From Pedobacter namyangjuensis (GTDB taxonomy: Bacteria > Bacteroidota > Bacteroidia > Sphingobacteriales > Sphingobacteriaceae), in the NCBI RefSeq assembly GCF_003313325.1, contig NZ_QMHQ01000001.1:1488001-1552000 (forward strand): DNA of 64,000 bases. The letters run 5' to 3'. Positions 25,966 to 34,587 of the stretch are shown here, piece by piece. How positions within the stretch are numbered: position 1 is the first letter of the stretch; each line of letters begins with the position of its first letter. The notes beneath the pieces are model-generated. The model worked only from the letters and a program-made list of their open reading frames with translations. It was not told the origin of the DNA and ran no database searches. The position numbers and the translations under genes were made by a program.

Positions 25966-27396
25966 ATGGAACAAAATTCAAAAACCAATTGGGCACAGTT
26001 CATACCTTTAGTAACTGTATTCTTTTTTTGGGGCTTCGTTGCTGCCAGTAACGACATATTAATACCGGTTTTCAAAGAGGCTTTTAAGCTGTCGCAAGCA
26101 GAAAGTCAATTGGTTTCTTTAGCATTTTATATCGCCTATACAGTAGGTTCGATAATTTACGTAGGTATTTCGGCATTGTTAAAAACAGATTTAATTAATA
26201 AAATTGGATATAAAAATAGTTTAGCGCTTGGTCTAGTTATTTCAGCTATTGGTACGCTTTTGTTTTATCCAGCCTCTAATTTGGGTTCATTTCCTTTAAT
26301 GCTTTCGGGCTTGTTTATTGTGGCTTTAGGTTTCTCGCTACAGCAAACTGTGGCAAATCCGCTGGCTATAGCCTTAGGGCCAATTAAAACCGGTTCGCAA
26401 CGTTTAACATTGGCAGGTGGTATAAATAACTTTGGTACTACAATAGGCCCGTTAATTGTAAACTTCGCAATATTTGGCGCAGCTACCAGTGGTGTTACCC
26501 ATATTAGCATAGAAAGTGTAAAAACGCCATATTTAATTTTAGGTGCAGCATTTTTATTGGTAGCGCTGTTTTTGAAACTTTCGGCTTTGCCAGATAAACC
26601 AGCTTTAACAGAGTCGATAACAGAAGAGCAAGGCGGAAAAAGTTCTGCTTTAAAATATCCGCAATTGGTTTTGGGTATGATTGCTATTTTTGTGTATGTA
26701 GGTGTCGAGGTTTCTACCGCTAGTAATTTACCCGCTTACATGGAAAAAGATTTAGGTTTTGCGATTAAGGATATTGCACCCTATATTTCTCTTTATTGGG
26801 CGAGTATGATGATTGGTCGTTGGACTGGAGCGGTTGAAGCTTTTACAGATAATATTAGTTTGCAAAAGGTTTTAAGATTTGTAGCGCCTTACTTAGCATT
26901 TGGTGTATTTTTATTGGTTAACGCTATTGCTGACCATGATTTGGCACCGTTTTATGTTTACGCGGCAATTATACTTGTATTAATTGTGGCAGATATGTCT
27001 AGTAAAGGTAATCCGGCCAGGATGTTATTGATATTTTCGGGTGTAGGTATTTTTGCTCTATTAGTGGGTATGTTTACGACCGGAATGACAAGTGTTTATG
27101 CATTTACAAGTGTGGGCTTATTCTGCAGTACTTTGTGGCCATGTATTTTTACATTAGCAGTTAGCGGTTTAGGTAAAAACACCAGTCAAGGTAGTAGTTA
27201 CCTAATTATGATGATTATGGGTGGTGGTATTATCTCTTGGTTACAAGGTTACGTATCTGAATTTACGGGTATACAGTATAGTTACATTGTAGGTATTTTA
27301 TGTTTTGCTTACTTGGCATTTTATGCTTTAAAAGCTAGTAGCATTCTTAAAGCACAAGGAATTCGTTTCGACGAGAAAATTAGTGGCGGTCACTAA
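25966..27396 (+). CDS. FHS-family sugar MFS transporter (FucP/GluP-like)
   Basis: 476 residues, about 12 membrane spans. The N-terminal signature is FIPLVTVFFFWGFVAASNDI, then QAESQLVSLAFYIAYTVGS and GFSLQQTVANPLAIALGP, all typical of the fucose-galactose-glucose:H+ symporter subfamily. It imports a hexose or related sugar by proton symport; which one is not deducible. A terminator follows 20 nt after the stop, and that terminator's tail overlaps the next promoter. Confidence 0.9.
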   Translation: MEQNSKTNWAQFIPLVTVFFFWGFVAASNDILIPVFKEAFKLSQAESQLVSLAFYIAYTVGSIIYVGISALLKTDLINKIGYKNSLALGLVISAIGTLLFYPASNLGSFPLMLSGLFIVALGFSLQQTVANPLAIALGPIKTGSQRLTLAGGINNFGTTIGPLIVNFAIFGAATSGVTHISIESVKTPYLILGAAFLLVALFLKLSALPDKPALTESITEEQGGKSSALKYPQLVLGMIAIFVYVGVEVSTASNLPAYMEKDLGFAIKDIAPYISLYWASMMIGRWTGAVEAFTDNISLQKVLRFVAPYLAFGVFLLVNAIADHDLAPFYVYAAIILVLIVADMSSKGNPARMLLIFSGVGIFALLVGMFTTGMTSVYAFTSVGLFCSTLWPCIFTLAVSGLGKNTSQGSSYLIMMIMGGGIISWLQGYVSEFTGIQYSYIVGILCFAYLAFYALKASSILKAQGIRFDEKISGGH

Positions 27397-27415
27397 TTAA
27401 GAATAGTTATAATTT

Positions 27416-27455
27416 AAAGCGCTTTGATAATTTATCAAAGCGCTTTTTTATTTTT
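27416..27455 (+). terminator. Terminator of the sugar transporter, overlapping the next promoter
   Basis: A near-perfect stem AAAGCGCTTTGATA / TATCAAAGCGCTTT with a tiny loop, followed by TTTTATTTTT. The tail also forms the TAnnTTTG box of the next gene. Confidence 0.9.
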
Positions 27456-27456
27456 G
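27449..27456 (+). promoter_or_regulatory. -7 box of the dCMP deaminase gene inside the terminator tail
   Basis: TATTTTTG matches TAnnTTTG and ends 4 nt before the ATG. A TTTG at 27423-27426 (22 nt upstream) lies in the terminator stem and may act as -33. Confidence 0.5.
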
Positions 27457-27460
27457 CACG

Positions 27461-27922
27461 ATGGCTAAACAAGCATTTAACGATATATTTATGAATTTGG
27501 CGACCGATTTGGCAACTCGGTCTCATTGTGTACGGGCGCACGTTGGTGCAGTTTTAACAAAAGATACCAGAATAATCTCCATAGGTTATAATGGCCCGCC
27601 AGCAGGCACGCACAACTGCGACGAAGAATGGCCAGAGCACGGATGTGCAAGAGATAGCAAAGGAAGTTGTTCTTTAGCGCTGCATGCAGAAGAAAATGCA
27701 ATTTTATACGCGGTTAAAAATGGATCTAAAATAGCAGGTTCTACGCTTTATACTACGCTTTCTCCTTGTATTGCTTGCGCAAGATTGATACTTTCTTCAG
27801 GGATTAAAAGAGTTTATTTTAAAGATTCTTATGCGGCTTACAAAGGTTTGGCTAGCGATGAGGGCGTAGATTTTTTAGTTCGTTTTGGTGTAGAGGTGCT
27901 ACAACACCCACTGGCAGTTTAG
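27461..27922 (+). CDS. Deoxycytidylate (dCMP) deaminase family protein
   Basis: 153 residues with the zinc-dependent cytidine-deaminase motif: HAEENAIL (H75, catalytic E77) and PCIAC (C103, C106). A second set of cysteines (C53, C62, C70) in the loop NCDEEWPEHGC is typical of ComEB-type dCMP deaminases that bind a second zinc. It converts dCMP to dUMP for thymidylate synthesis in the cytoplasm. The transcript may be leaderless because the promoter box ends 4 nt before the ATG. Confidence 0.92.
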   Translation: MAKQAFNDIFMNLATDLATRSHCVRAHVGAVLTKDTRIISIGYNGPPAGTHNCDEEWPEHGCARDSKGSCSLALHAEENAILYAVKNGSKIAGSTLYTTLSPCIACARLILSSGIKRVYFKDSYAAYKGLASDEGVDFLVRFGVEVLQHPLAV

Positions 27923-28180
27923 TTGTTTTTAGTGTGCCGTATACTGTTAGCGATAGGCAATGCTAACTATCTTTTGGCAAACGGCTAGTTAAAATATTGG
28001 ATTGAAAATCCCGAGGAGCACAATTGCAAATCTTGACTAGCGCAAATAACTAGTGCAAATAATGAAAACTGCTAATTACTTCGTTTCGTCTTGCGATGTT
28101 CGACTGAATTTGGCGAGGCTAGTAACATGACAACTATAATGTGCGGTACCAAGGTTTTGCATTTTGCACAACCCTGTGTT

Positions 28181-28271
28181 AAATAGACCCGATATTAGCG
28201 AGCACGAGCGTAGTGAGTAAAGCGTTTAGCGGGACTGCCGATAGTATGAGTATTGGCATTGCGCTTCAAAT
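28181..28271 (+). repeat. Dispersed intergenic element, copy 2
   Basis: Core TAGACCCGAT ... TTTAGCGGGACTG (to 28237), then a tail ending TTGCGCTTCAAATA. Both ends match copy 4 (42043). Confidence 0.6.
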
Positions 28272-28290
28272 ATTTTATAAATAAGCTGTA

Positions 28291-28325
28291 AATCTCACAT
28301 CTCACATCTTACATCTCATATCTAA
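28291..28325 (+). repeat. Degenerate heptamer repeat upstream of guaA
   Basis: About five tandem units of the type ATCTCAC / ATCTTAC / ATCTCAT, ending 5 nt before the guaA -7 box. It occupies the -33 region. Confidence 0.65.
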
Positions 28326-28329
28326 TTGT

Positions 28330-28337
28330 TACCTTTG
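28330..28337 (+). promoter_or_regulatory. -7 box of guaA, almost touching the start codon
   Basis: TACCTTTG, a perfect TAnnTTTG, ends 3 nt before the guaA ATG. It argues for the 28341 start and for a leaderless transcript. Confidence 0.6.
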
Positions 28338-28340
28338 CGC

Positions 28341-29867
28341 ATGCTAGAAAAAATCATCATTCTCGATTTTGGTTCTCAGTTTACACAGCTTATTGCTCGT
28401 CGCGTTCGCGAACTTAATGTTTACTGCGAAATCCACCCATTTAATCATATTCCTGAGTTAGATTCGACCGTAAAGGGCGTTATTTTTTCAGGTAGTCCGT
28501 ATTCTGTGCGCCAAGAAGATGCACCGTTTGTAGACCTTTCTTTGTTTAAAGCCTATCCCTTATTGGCGGTTTGTTATGGTGCGCAGTTTATTGCTCAGCA
28601 GTCTGGTGGCGATGTGCAAGCTTCGAATACGAGAGAATATGGAAGAGCAAATTTGGATTTTGTGAACCAAGAGAATAAGCTTTTTAAAGGCATTAATGTA
28701 AACTCGCAAGTGTGGATGAGCCACGGCGATACTATTAAAGAAGTGCCTGATAACTTTGAAATTATTGCCAGCACTACTGATGTAAGGGTAGCAGGTTATC
28801 AAGTTGCGGGTACAGATACTTATGCCATACAGTTTCACCCGGAGGTTACACATAGTACCGACGGTAAAATTTTATTGCAGAACTTTTTGGTTGGCATTTG
28901 CGGATGTTCTCAAGACTGGACAGCGGATGCTTTTGTTGAAACCACGATTGCAGCTTTAAAAGAAAAGTTAGGAAATGACAAGGTTGTTTTAGGACTTTCG
29001 GGCGGTGTAGATAGTAGCGTAGCAGCTATTTTATTGCATAAAGCAATTGGCACTAACTTGCATTGTATTTTTGTAGATAACGGTTTATTGCGTAAAGATG
29101 AGTTTGAGCAAGTATTAGAGCAATACAAAGATATGGGCTTAAACATTCGCGGTATAGATGCGAAGGATCGTTTTTTAAGTCAGCTTAAAGATGTTAAAGA
29201 CCCAGAATTAAAACGTAAAGCCATTGGCCGCGTGTTTATTGAGGTTTTTGATGATGCAGCGCATGATGTTAAAGACGTAGTTTGGTTGGCGCAAGGAACC
29301 ATCTACCCGGATATTATTGAATCTGTATCGGTAAAAGGTCCTTCGGCTACCATCAAATCTCACCATAATGTTGGCGGTTTGCCAGATTTTATGAAACTTA
29401 AAATAGTTGAACCACTTAATACTTTGTTTAAAGATGAAGTAAGAAGAGTGGGTAAAAGCTTAGGTATTGAAGGTTTTATTTTGGGCAGACACCCATTTCC
29501 TGGTCCGGGTTTAGCGATTAGAATTTTAGGTGATGTAACTGCTGAGAAGGTTGCCATTTTGCAAGAAGCTGATGCAATTTATATCAATAACCTAAAAGAA
29601 GCTGGCTTATACGATAAAGTTTGGCAAGCTGGCGCAATCTTTTTACCAGTACAATCGGTAGGAGTAATGGGCGATGAGAGAACTTATGAGAATGTTATTT
29701 GTTTAAGAGCTGTAGAATCTGTAGACGGGATGACCGCAGACTGGTGCCATTTGCCTTACAACGTATTAGCAAAAATTTCTAACGAGATTATTAACAAAGT
29801 AAGAGGTATTAACAGGGTAGTTTATGACATTAGCTCTAAACCACCTGCAACCATTGAGTGGGAATAA
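28341..29867 (+). CDS. guaA: GMP synthase (glutamine-hydrolysing)
   Basis: 508 residues from the ATG at 28341; the in-frame ATG at 28326 precedes the promoter box and is unlikely. Class I amidotransferase triad: C78 (LLAVCYGAQ), H166 and E168 (FHPEVTHS). The PP-loop is GLSGGVDSS (219-226), and the C-terminal dimerisation part ends [14 protein letters not shown]. It converts XMP to GMP with glutamine and ATP. The next gene is a PBP1-like lipoprotein 99 nt downstream. Confidence 0.96.
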   Translation: MLEKIIILDFGSQFTQLIARRVRELNVYCEIHPFNHIPELDSTVKGVIFSGSPYSVRQEDAPFVDLSLFKAYPLLAVCYGAQFIAQQSGGDVQASNTREYGRANLDFVNQENKLFKGINVNSQVWMSHGDTIKEVPDNFEIIASTTDVRVAGYQVAGTDTYAIQFHPEVTHSTDGKILLQNFLVGICGCSQDWTADAFVETTIAALKEKLGNDKVVLGLSGGVDSSVAAILLHKAIGTNLHCIFVDNGLLRKDEFEQVLEQYKDMGLNIRGIDAKDRFLSQLKDVKDPELKRKAIGRVFIEVFDDAAHDVKDVVWLAQGTIYPDIIESVSVKGPSATIKSHHNVGGLPDFMKLKIVEPLNTLFKDEVRRVGKSLGIEGFILGRHPFPGPGLAIRILGDVTAEKVAILQEADAIYINNLKEAGLYDKVWQAGAIFLPVQSVGVMGDERTYENVICLRAVESVDGMTADWCHLPYNVLAKISNEIINKVRGINRVVYDISSKPPATIEWE

Positions 29868-29966
29868 ATTCTTATTTTAAATATAAAAGAAATGCCTTTG
29901 GCACAGTTTTCGGTTGATGGTTCTCGATTAATTCAGTTTCTGAAACATAAAATTTAATCACAAACA

Positions 29967-31175
29967 ATGACTAGATACTACAAACTGCTAATGGCATTTC
30001 TTATTTTAACTTTTGCAGCTTGTTCTCCAAAAGTTAATACTACGGTAAAAAAGCCCGAAAAAGTTGAAGACAAGGTTGTAAAAACTGATAAAGCTGCTAA
30101 AAAATTTACTGCTGCCGATATTTCCTTACTGGTTCCGTTTAAGCTAAACCAGATCAATCTAAAAACGGCTACAAAAACACAAATCCAACGTACAGATATG
30201 GCCATTGATTTTTATCAAGGCGTTAAGTTGGGTATAGATTCTGCAGCGGCTACAGGCTTAAACTTTAAGCTAAATGTTTTTGATACGAAGGATGACAATA
30301 CGCAATTGGCCAACCTTTTTAAAAAAGAAGCACTTAAAAATAGTAACCTTGTAATTGGTCCTGTTTTTCCGGATGGGATAAAATACATCACAAACTACGC
30401 TATTGCTAACGATCTAACCATTGTATCGCCTTTGGCAGCTTCTAAACCCAGCGATTTTAATAACCCAAATTTAGTTTCTGTTGTTAACGATATTTCTCAA
30501 CATAGCGCAAAAATAGCTGATTACATAGCTAGGCATTATCAAAGCAGTAATTCAATTGTGGTTCTCATTAACCCTAAAAAAACCGCTGATGAGCAGTTTG
30601 CAGCGCCAATAAGAGCTTTTTTAAAGGCCAATTATTCTTCCTATATAGTTCAAGAATATTCATCAACCTACGCATTTGAAACCAAGATGATTAAAGGCAA
30701 AAGGTACGCTGTGGTAATATGTTCTGACGATATGGGGTTTGTAAAACCTAGTTTAGACAAGGTTTACAAGTTGAAGAATTTAAGAACTGGTGGGTATGAT
30801 ATTGCTCTTTTTGGTCACCCGAATTGGGTTAAACAAAACTATAATGTAACCCAGCTACAAGATCTAAAAACTGTTATTTCTACATCTTACCATATCGATT
30901 ACAAAAGTAGCGCAGTTATCAATTTTATTAAAAAATACCGACAAGAGTTTAGTTATGAGCCTAGCGAATATTCGTTTAAAGGGTTTGATATAGGCTTTTA
31001 TTTCGGAAAACTTTTAGCTAAACATGGTGCAGCCTACAGAGATTTTATAACAAAAGAAAAATACAAAGGCCTGCATAATTCGTTGGAGTTTGATAACGAT
31101 CCGCAAACCGGATATTATAATACTGCGCTAAAGTTGTTGCAGTATAAAAACATGTCTTTAAACTTAATAGATTAG
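29967..31175 (+). CDS. Periplasmic-binding-protein-like lipoprotein
   Basis: 402 residues. Lipobox FAACS (C19), then a Lys-rich linker to ~45, then a type I periplasmic-binding fold: VPFKLNQINL, DFYQGVKLGIDSA, LVIGPVFPDGIKY, IVSPLAASKP, VVLINPKKTADEQF. Such lipoproteins in Bacteroidota often sit beside guaA and sometimes carry LysM domains; none is visible here. It may regulate peptidoglycan synthesis, like LpoA, rather than feed an ABC transporter, since no transporter genes are nearby. It ends 22 nt before the methyltransferase gene. Confidence 0.75.
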   Translation: MTRYYKLLMAFLILTFAACSPKVNTTVKKPEKVEDKVVKTDKAAKKFTAADISLLVPFKLNQINLKTATKTQIQRTDMAIDFYQGVKLGIDSAAATGLNFKLNVFDTKDDNTQLANLFKKEALKNSNLVIGPVFPDGIKYITNYAIANDLTIVSPLAASKPSDFNNPNLVSVVNDISQHSAKIADYIARHYQSSNSIVVLINPKKTADEQFAAPIRAFLKANYSSYIVQEYSSTYAFETKMIKGKRYAVVICSDDMGFVKPSLDKVYKLKNLRTGGYDIALFGHPNWVKQNYNVTQLQDLKTVISTSYHIDYKSSAVINFIKKYRQEFSYEPSEYSFKGFDIGFYFGKLLAKHGAAYRDFITKEKYKGLHNSLEFDNDPQTGYYNTALKLLQYKNMSLNLID

Positions 31176-31197
31176 CATCGCCAATGGCGGAAAATAT

Positions 31198-32388
31198 ATG
31201 AGAGTAGAACACCAGATCAGAGCGTTTGAGCAGGTTTTTGAGGGATACGATGGCGCAATGCCTCTACATCGTTACTTGGTTGCTTATTTTAAGCAGAACA
31301 AACAAATGGGATCTTCAGATAGGAGGTGGGCTACTAGATACGTTTATAGTTATTTTAGGTTAGGGAAAACATTAGCTGAGTTTGCTGTTTTAGAGCGTCT
31401 GGCCATTGCCGATTTTTTGTGCAATAATACTTCGAGCTTAATTGTAGAAAAGTTTTTGCCAGAATTGGTATCGCAAATATCTGCTGATCTTGGAACAAAG
31501 TTGAAGCTGATTGTAGAAAAATATCCTTTATTTAATCCCAAAGAAGTATTTGCTTTTAAAGCTTTACGATCTGATGGTATCGATGAGGTGGCATTTGATA
31601 AATCATTTTTTATTCAGCCAGATTTGTTTATTCGGGTTCGAGGTACGCATATTCAAGCGGTTATTAATCAATTGCAAGCCAATAATATCTCTTATGTAGA
31701 GATAGGAGATGAGACAATCGCTTTGCCAAACGGTACAAAGTTAGAGCAAGTAGTTTCTGATCCAAGGTTATATCAGATTCAGGATTTATCATCTCAACAT
31801 ACGGGGACTTATTTCGAACCTAATAAATACGATTATTGGTGGGATGCTTGTGCCGCATCTGGCGGGAAATCTTTGCTATTGCATAGTTTAGAGCCTAATA
31901 TTAATCTTTTGGTAAGCGATTTACGCGAAAGTAGTTTGCTTAACCTGCAAGAACGTTTCCAGCTAGCTGGGATAAAAAAATATCAGCTTAAAGCGATGGA
32001 TTTGTTGCAGAACAATGATCAGATTTTGCACGATTACGCTTTTGATGGCATTTTAGTCGACGCACCTTGTTCTGGTTCTGGCACTTGGGGCCGAACTCCA
32101 GAAATGCTTTGCTTTTTTCAGGAGCATAAAGTAGAAAATTACGCAAAACTACAAAAAGCGATAGCCAGCAATGTTATTAAATACTTAAAAGATGGAAAGC
32201 CATTAATTTACATGACTTGCTCCGTATTTAAGGCAGAAAACGAAGACGTAGTTGCTTTCCTTTTAGAAAATTTTGATTTAAAACTCGAGAAAATGGAATT
32301 GATAAAGGGTTACGACAAGAAAGCCGATAGCATGTTCGTTGCTCGTTTGATAAAGCAAGAAACTACTCTTGGTGGTGCGAACGCTTAA
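31198..32388 (+). CDS. RsmB/NOP-family RNA cytosine-C5 methyltransferase
   Basis: 396 residues. The two catalytic cysteines are C291 in VDAPCSGSGTWGR and C341 in YMTCSVFKAEN; SAM binding is by DACAASGGKSLLL. The ~130-residue N-terminus is the helical NusB-like region. It methylates a cytosine in rRNA or tRNA in the cytoplasm; the site is unknown. The 26 nt at its 3' end overlap a possible small gene on the other strand. Confidence 0.92.
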   Translation: MRVEHQIRAFEQVFEGYDGAMPLHRYLVAYFKQNKQMGSSDRRWATRYVYSYFRLGKTLAEFAVLERLAIADFLCNNTSSLIVEKFLPELVSQISADLGTKLKLIVEKYPLFNPKEVFAFKALRSDGIDEVAFDKSFFIQPDLFIRVRGTHIQAVINQLQANNISYVEIGDETIALPNGTKLEQVVSDPRLYQIQDLSSQHTGTYFEPNKYDYWWDACAASGGKSLLLHSLEPNINLLVSDLRESSLLNLQERFQLAGIKKYQLKAMDLLQNNDQILHDYAFDGILVDAPCSGSGTWGRTPEMLCFFQEHKVENYAKLQKAIASNVIKYLKDGKPLIYMTCSVFKAENEDVVAFLLENFDLKLEKMELIKGYDKKADSMFVARLIKQETTLGGANA

Positions 32389-32470
32389 GCTTTTCTTTGA
32401 GGTGTTTAAAGGCCTCAAAAATGATTGCTAGTGCACCAATGATTACCGTATATTTTTCGAAACTGTTCAT
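32363..32470 (-). CDS. Possible 35-residue single-span membrane protein
   Basis: Found by translating the minus strand between the methyltransferase and MarC: ATG at 32470, stop at 32363, 35 residues. It has one hydrophobic stretch (TVIIGALAIIFEAF) followed by a basic tail (KHLKEKLKRSHH), the shape of a small inner-membrane protein. It begins 37 nt after the MarC stop and could be co-transcribed with it. Without comparison it is only a candidate; its last 26 nt overlap the methyltransferase gene. Confidence 0.4.
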   Translation of the reverse strand: MNSFEKYTVIIGALAIIFEAFKHLKEKLKRSHHQE

Positions 32471-32507
32471 CACTTTTCTTTGGTTAGAACAATTTACGCA
32501 AAATTTG

Positions 32508-33083
32508 TTACAGTCCGGTATTAGTTCTAAATAATTTTATCGCAATAGCCAAAAGGATAATACCAAATGCTTTACGCAAAATATTAAGTCCGGTTTTACC
32601 AAAAAGCCTTTCTAATCTGGTTGTGTTTTTTAATACAAAATAAACAAACACAATGTTTAAGATAATACCTACGATGATATTTTGTGTGGCATATTCGGTT
32701 TTCAACGACAGTAGGGTTGTCATGGTTCCTGCACCAGCAATAAGCGGAAATGCCAATGGTACAATGGAAACCGTTTCTGGAGCATCTTCTTTAAAAATGG
32801 TTAAGCCTAAAACCATTTCCATAGCCAATGCAAAGATTACGAAAGAGCCTGCAATTGCAAATGATTCAACATCAACACCGATAACGTTTAATAGGGATTT
32901 TCCAGCGAAGAGAAAAATAATCATTAAAGCAGCGGCAACTAGCGCAGCTTTCTCTGACTGGATATGTCCTGCTTTTTTTCTTAATTCGATAATGATTGGA
33001 ATAGAACCTAAAATATCAATGATGGCAAAAAGTACCATTGTGGTAGATAAAATTTGACTAAAATTGAATTGCAGGTGTTCCAT
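32508..33083 (-). CDS. MarC-family integral membrane protein
   Basis: 191 residues, six predicted spans. The opening FAIIDILGSIPIIIEL and the mid-protein FPLIAGAGTMTTLLSL match the MarC/UPF0056 family. The family's role is not established; the name comes from a locus wrongly tied to multiple antibiotic resistance. A minus-strand TAnnTTTG box (33101-33108) precedes it by 17 nt. Confidence 0.9.
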   Translation of the reverse strand: MEHLQFNFSQILSTTMVLFAIIDILGSIPIIIELRKKAGHIQSEKAALVAAALMIIFLFAGKSLLNVIGVDVESFAIAGSFVIFALAMEMVLGLTIFKEDAPETVSIVPLAFPLIAGAGTMTTLLSLKTEYATQNIIVGIILNIVFVYFVLKNTTRLERLFGKTGLNILRKAFGIILLAIAIKLFRTNTGL

Positions 33084-33100
33084 GAGCTTAAAATTTGCTA

Positions 33101-33108
33101 CAAAGTTA
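33101..33108 (-). promoter_or_regulatory. -7 box of the MarC gene
   Basis: The minus strand reads TAACTTTG, matching TAnnTTTG, 17 nt before the MarC ATG. No -33 element is evident. Confidence 0.45.
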
Positions 33109-33152
33109 AATCAATTAAGTTTATCTATTTTAATTCTGTGTTAATTAATTTG

Positions 33153-34472
33153 TTAGAAGTAGAATTGGGTTCTAATTGTTAATACGTTATCATCTAAATC
33201 CTGTTGAAATTTGCTCAACTTGGTTTTTTCGTTTTTGATCATATCGTAATATACTACTGCTTTTAAATGTGGATTAAAATGATGCATAAAACCGACGCCA
33301 AAAGTATCAAACCTTACATCGCCACCAGATAAGCCCTTTGCAGCTTCAACTTCATTGCCCTTAACTTTAAGGTTAGGGTCATAGTAATCATACTTTAGAA
33401 TTAATTGGTTATCTGTGCTGTATAAAGTTTGTATAAAAGTAATGTAGGCACCGCCAAAGTTTCTGATATAGTAAGGTTGTTTAACCGATTCTTTATCTGT
33501 AGGGGCTGTGCCGGGTGTGTTACTTGCCGATGCCGTTCCTGTCTGAAGACCGGTAATATATTCTGCTCTCAATTCTGATTTCCAGCTTTCGCTTTGCGTT
33601 GCAAATTGAACATCTACGCCATAATATTTTCTTGGAGATACCTGATTAAAAATAGAAGTTGCAGAATCTTTAGTCATTGCCCAAACGTTATTAACCTTTT
33701 GCATTTCGTATTTAACAGGTAATTGATGATTTAAGCCACCCAACAAAGTACTCACCCCGCCACCTATGCTAATTGGCATAGCTTTAAATTTATATGCTTT
33801 GTGGCTTAAGCGCATTACCACATCTTTGCTATTATCAAACTCTTGTGGGCCAGACAAACCTTGGCCATTGTAAACTCCCAAATCAAACTTGATGTTTTTA
33901 AGTTTTGCATCTTTTTTACGGGGGCTAAAAGTTAGCGTTATACCTAAATCCCTTTCAGTTCTCATTAAAATTTGAGACATCCTGCCACGCTCTGGAGCTT
34001 CTCTAGACTGAGAAGATAATTGAAGTTCGTGCCCAAATGGTCGACCTGCTAAACCTGCAGTAAAATAAAATAACTGCCAGTTTTTCTCGTAATACCTACC
34101 CCAGAAATCCCGAACATTTACGCCCTGCTCGGTACCGTCGAATTGAAAAACAAAGTACGTAGACGGCGTGCCATCGCTGTTTACTAAACTATAATCAGCT
34201 CTTAACCTACCACGTCTAAGTCTAAATCTGTTATTCGCATTTTCGCCAAATGCACCACCTTGATAATCTGCTGGCGCACCGTTAGATTGGGCATATTGAA
34301 ATTGTGGTTGCAAATAGCCACTTAAAGAAACAGAACCGTATTTTTTTGAAATAAACAATTGATTGTTTACCGTAGTAGAATCTAAAACATCATTTATACT
34401 TCTTTGTGCAAAGGCATTAACTAAAAAGATATTAAGAACAATAAATAAGGTTAGGCCTTTGCAAAGTTTCAT
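33153..34472 (-). CDS. Porin, phosphate-selective porin O/P family
   Basis: 439 residues with a signal peptide (1-22, cut after AFA). The start of the barrel, VSLSGYLQPQFQYAQ and RFRLRRGRLRADYSL, followed by strands such as LFYFTAGLAGRPFGHEL and KAVVYYDMI, is typical of OprP/OprO-like outer-membrane porins in Bacteroidota; it ends in an aromatic residue (TQFYF), the BAM signal. It may pass anions such as phosphate or polyphosphate. No phosphate transport genes are adjacent, so specificity is not assigned. Confidence 0.87.
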   Translation of the reverse strand: MKLCKGLTLFIVLNIFLVNAFAQRSINDVLDSTTVNNQLFISKKYGSVSLSGYLQPQFQYAQSNGAPADYQGGAFGENANNRFRLRRGRLRADYSLVNSDGTPSTYFVFQFDGTEQGVNVRDFWGRYYEKNWQLFYFTAGLAGRPFGHELQLSSQSREAPERGRMSQILMRTERDLGITLTFSPRKKDAKLKNIKFDLGVYNGQGLSGPQEFDNSKDVVMRLSHKAYKFKAMPISIGGGVSTLLGGLNHQLPVKYEMQKVNNVWAMTKDSATSIFNQVSPRKYYGVDVQFATQSESWKSELRAEYITGLQTGTASASNTPGTAPTDKESVKQPYYIRNFGGAYITFIQTLYSTDNQLILKYDYYDPNLKVKGNEVEAAKGLSGGDVRFDTFGVGFMHHFNPHLKAVVYYDMIKNEKTKLSKFQQDLDDNVLTIRTQFYF

Positions 34473-34488
34473 TACGGATGGTTTTTGG

Positions 34489-34496
34489 CAAATCTA
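34489..34496 (-). promoter_or_regulatory. -7 box of the porin gene
   Basis: The minus strand reads TAGATTTG, matching TAnnTTTG, 16 nt before the porin ATG. Confidence 0.45.
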
Positions 34497-34541
34497 AAGC
34501 TTATTTGCTTAATTCTAATGCTTTGGCCAAAAATTAGTTCA

Positions 34542-34572
34542 TAAAAAAAGCCACCTATATGGTGGCTTTTCA
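34542..34572 (-). terminator. Terminator of the 485-residue APC permease gene
   Basis: Stem AAAAGCCACC / GGTGGCTTTT with a 4-nt loop, followed on the minus strand by seven T. It is 16 nt after the permease stop. Confidence 0.85.
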
Positions 34573-34587
34573 AAGCTTTTATATTTT

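Larger units (their letters stand above)
27923..28329. other. Intergenic stretch before guaA with a dispersed repeat
   Basis: No credible gene. It holds dispersed element copy 2 (28181-28271), a heptamer-like simple repeat (28291-28325) and the guaA promoter. The first ~250 nt show short inverted repeats (GTTAGCGATAGGCAATGCTAAC) but no stem I could name. Confidence 0.6.

Noticed and set aside
28326..28340. GMP synthase start five codons upstream
   Set aside because: It would place the promoter box inside the coding region; the 28341 ATG gives the standard [13 protein letters not shown].
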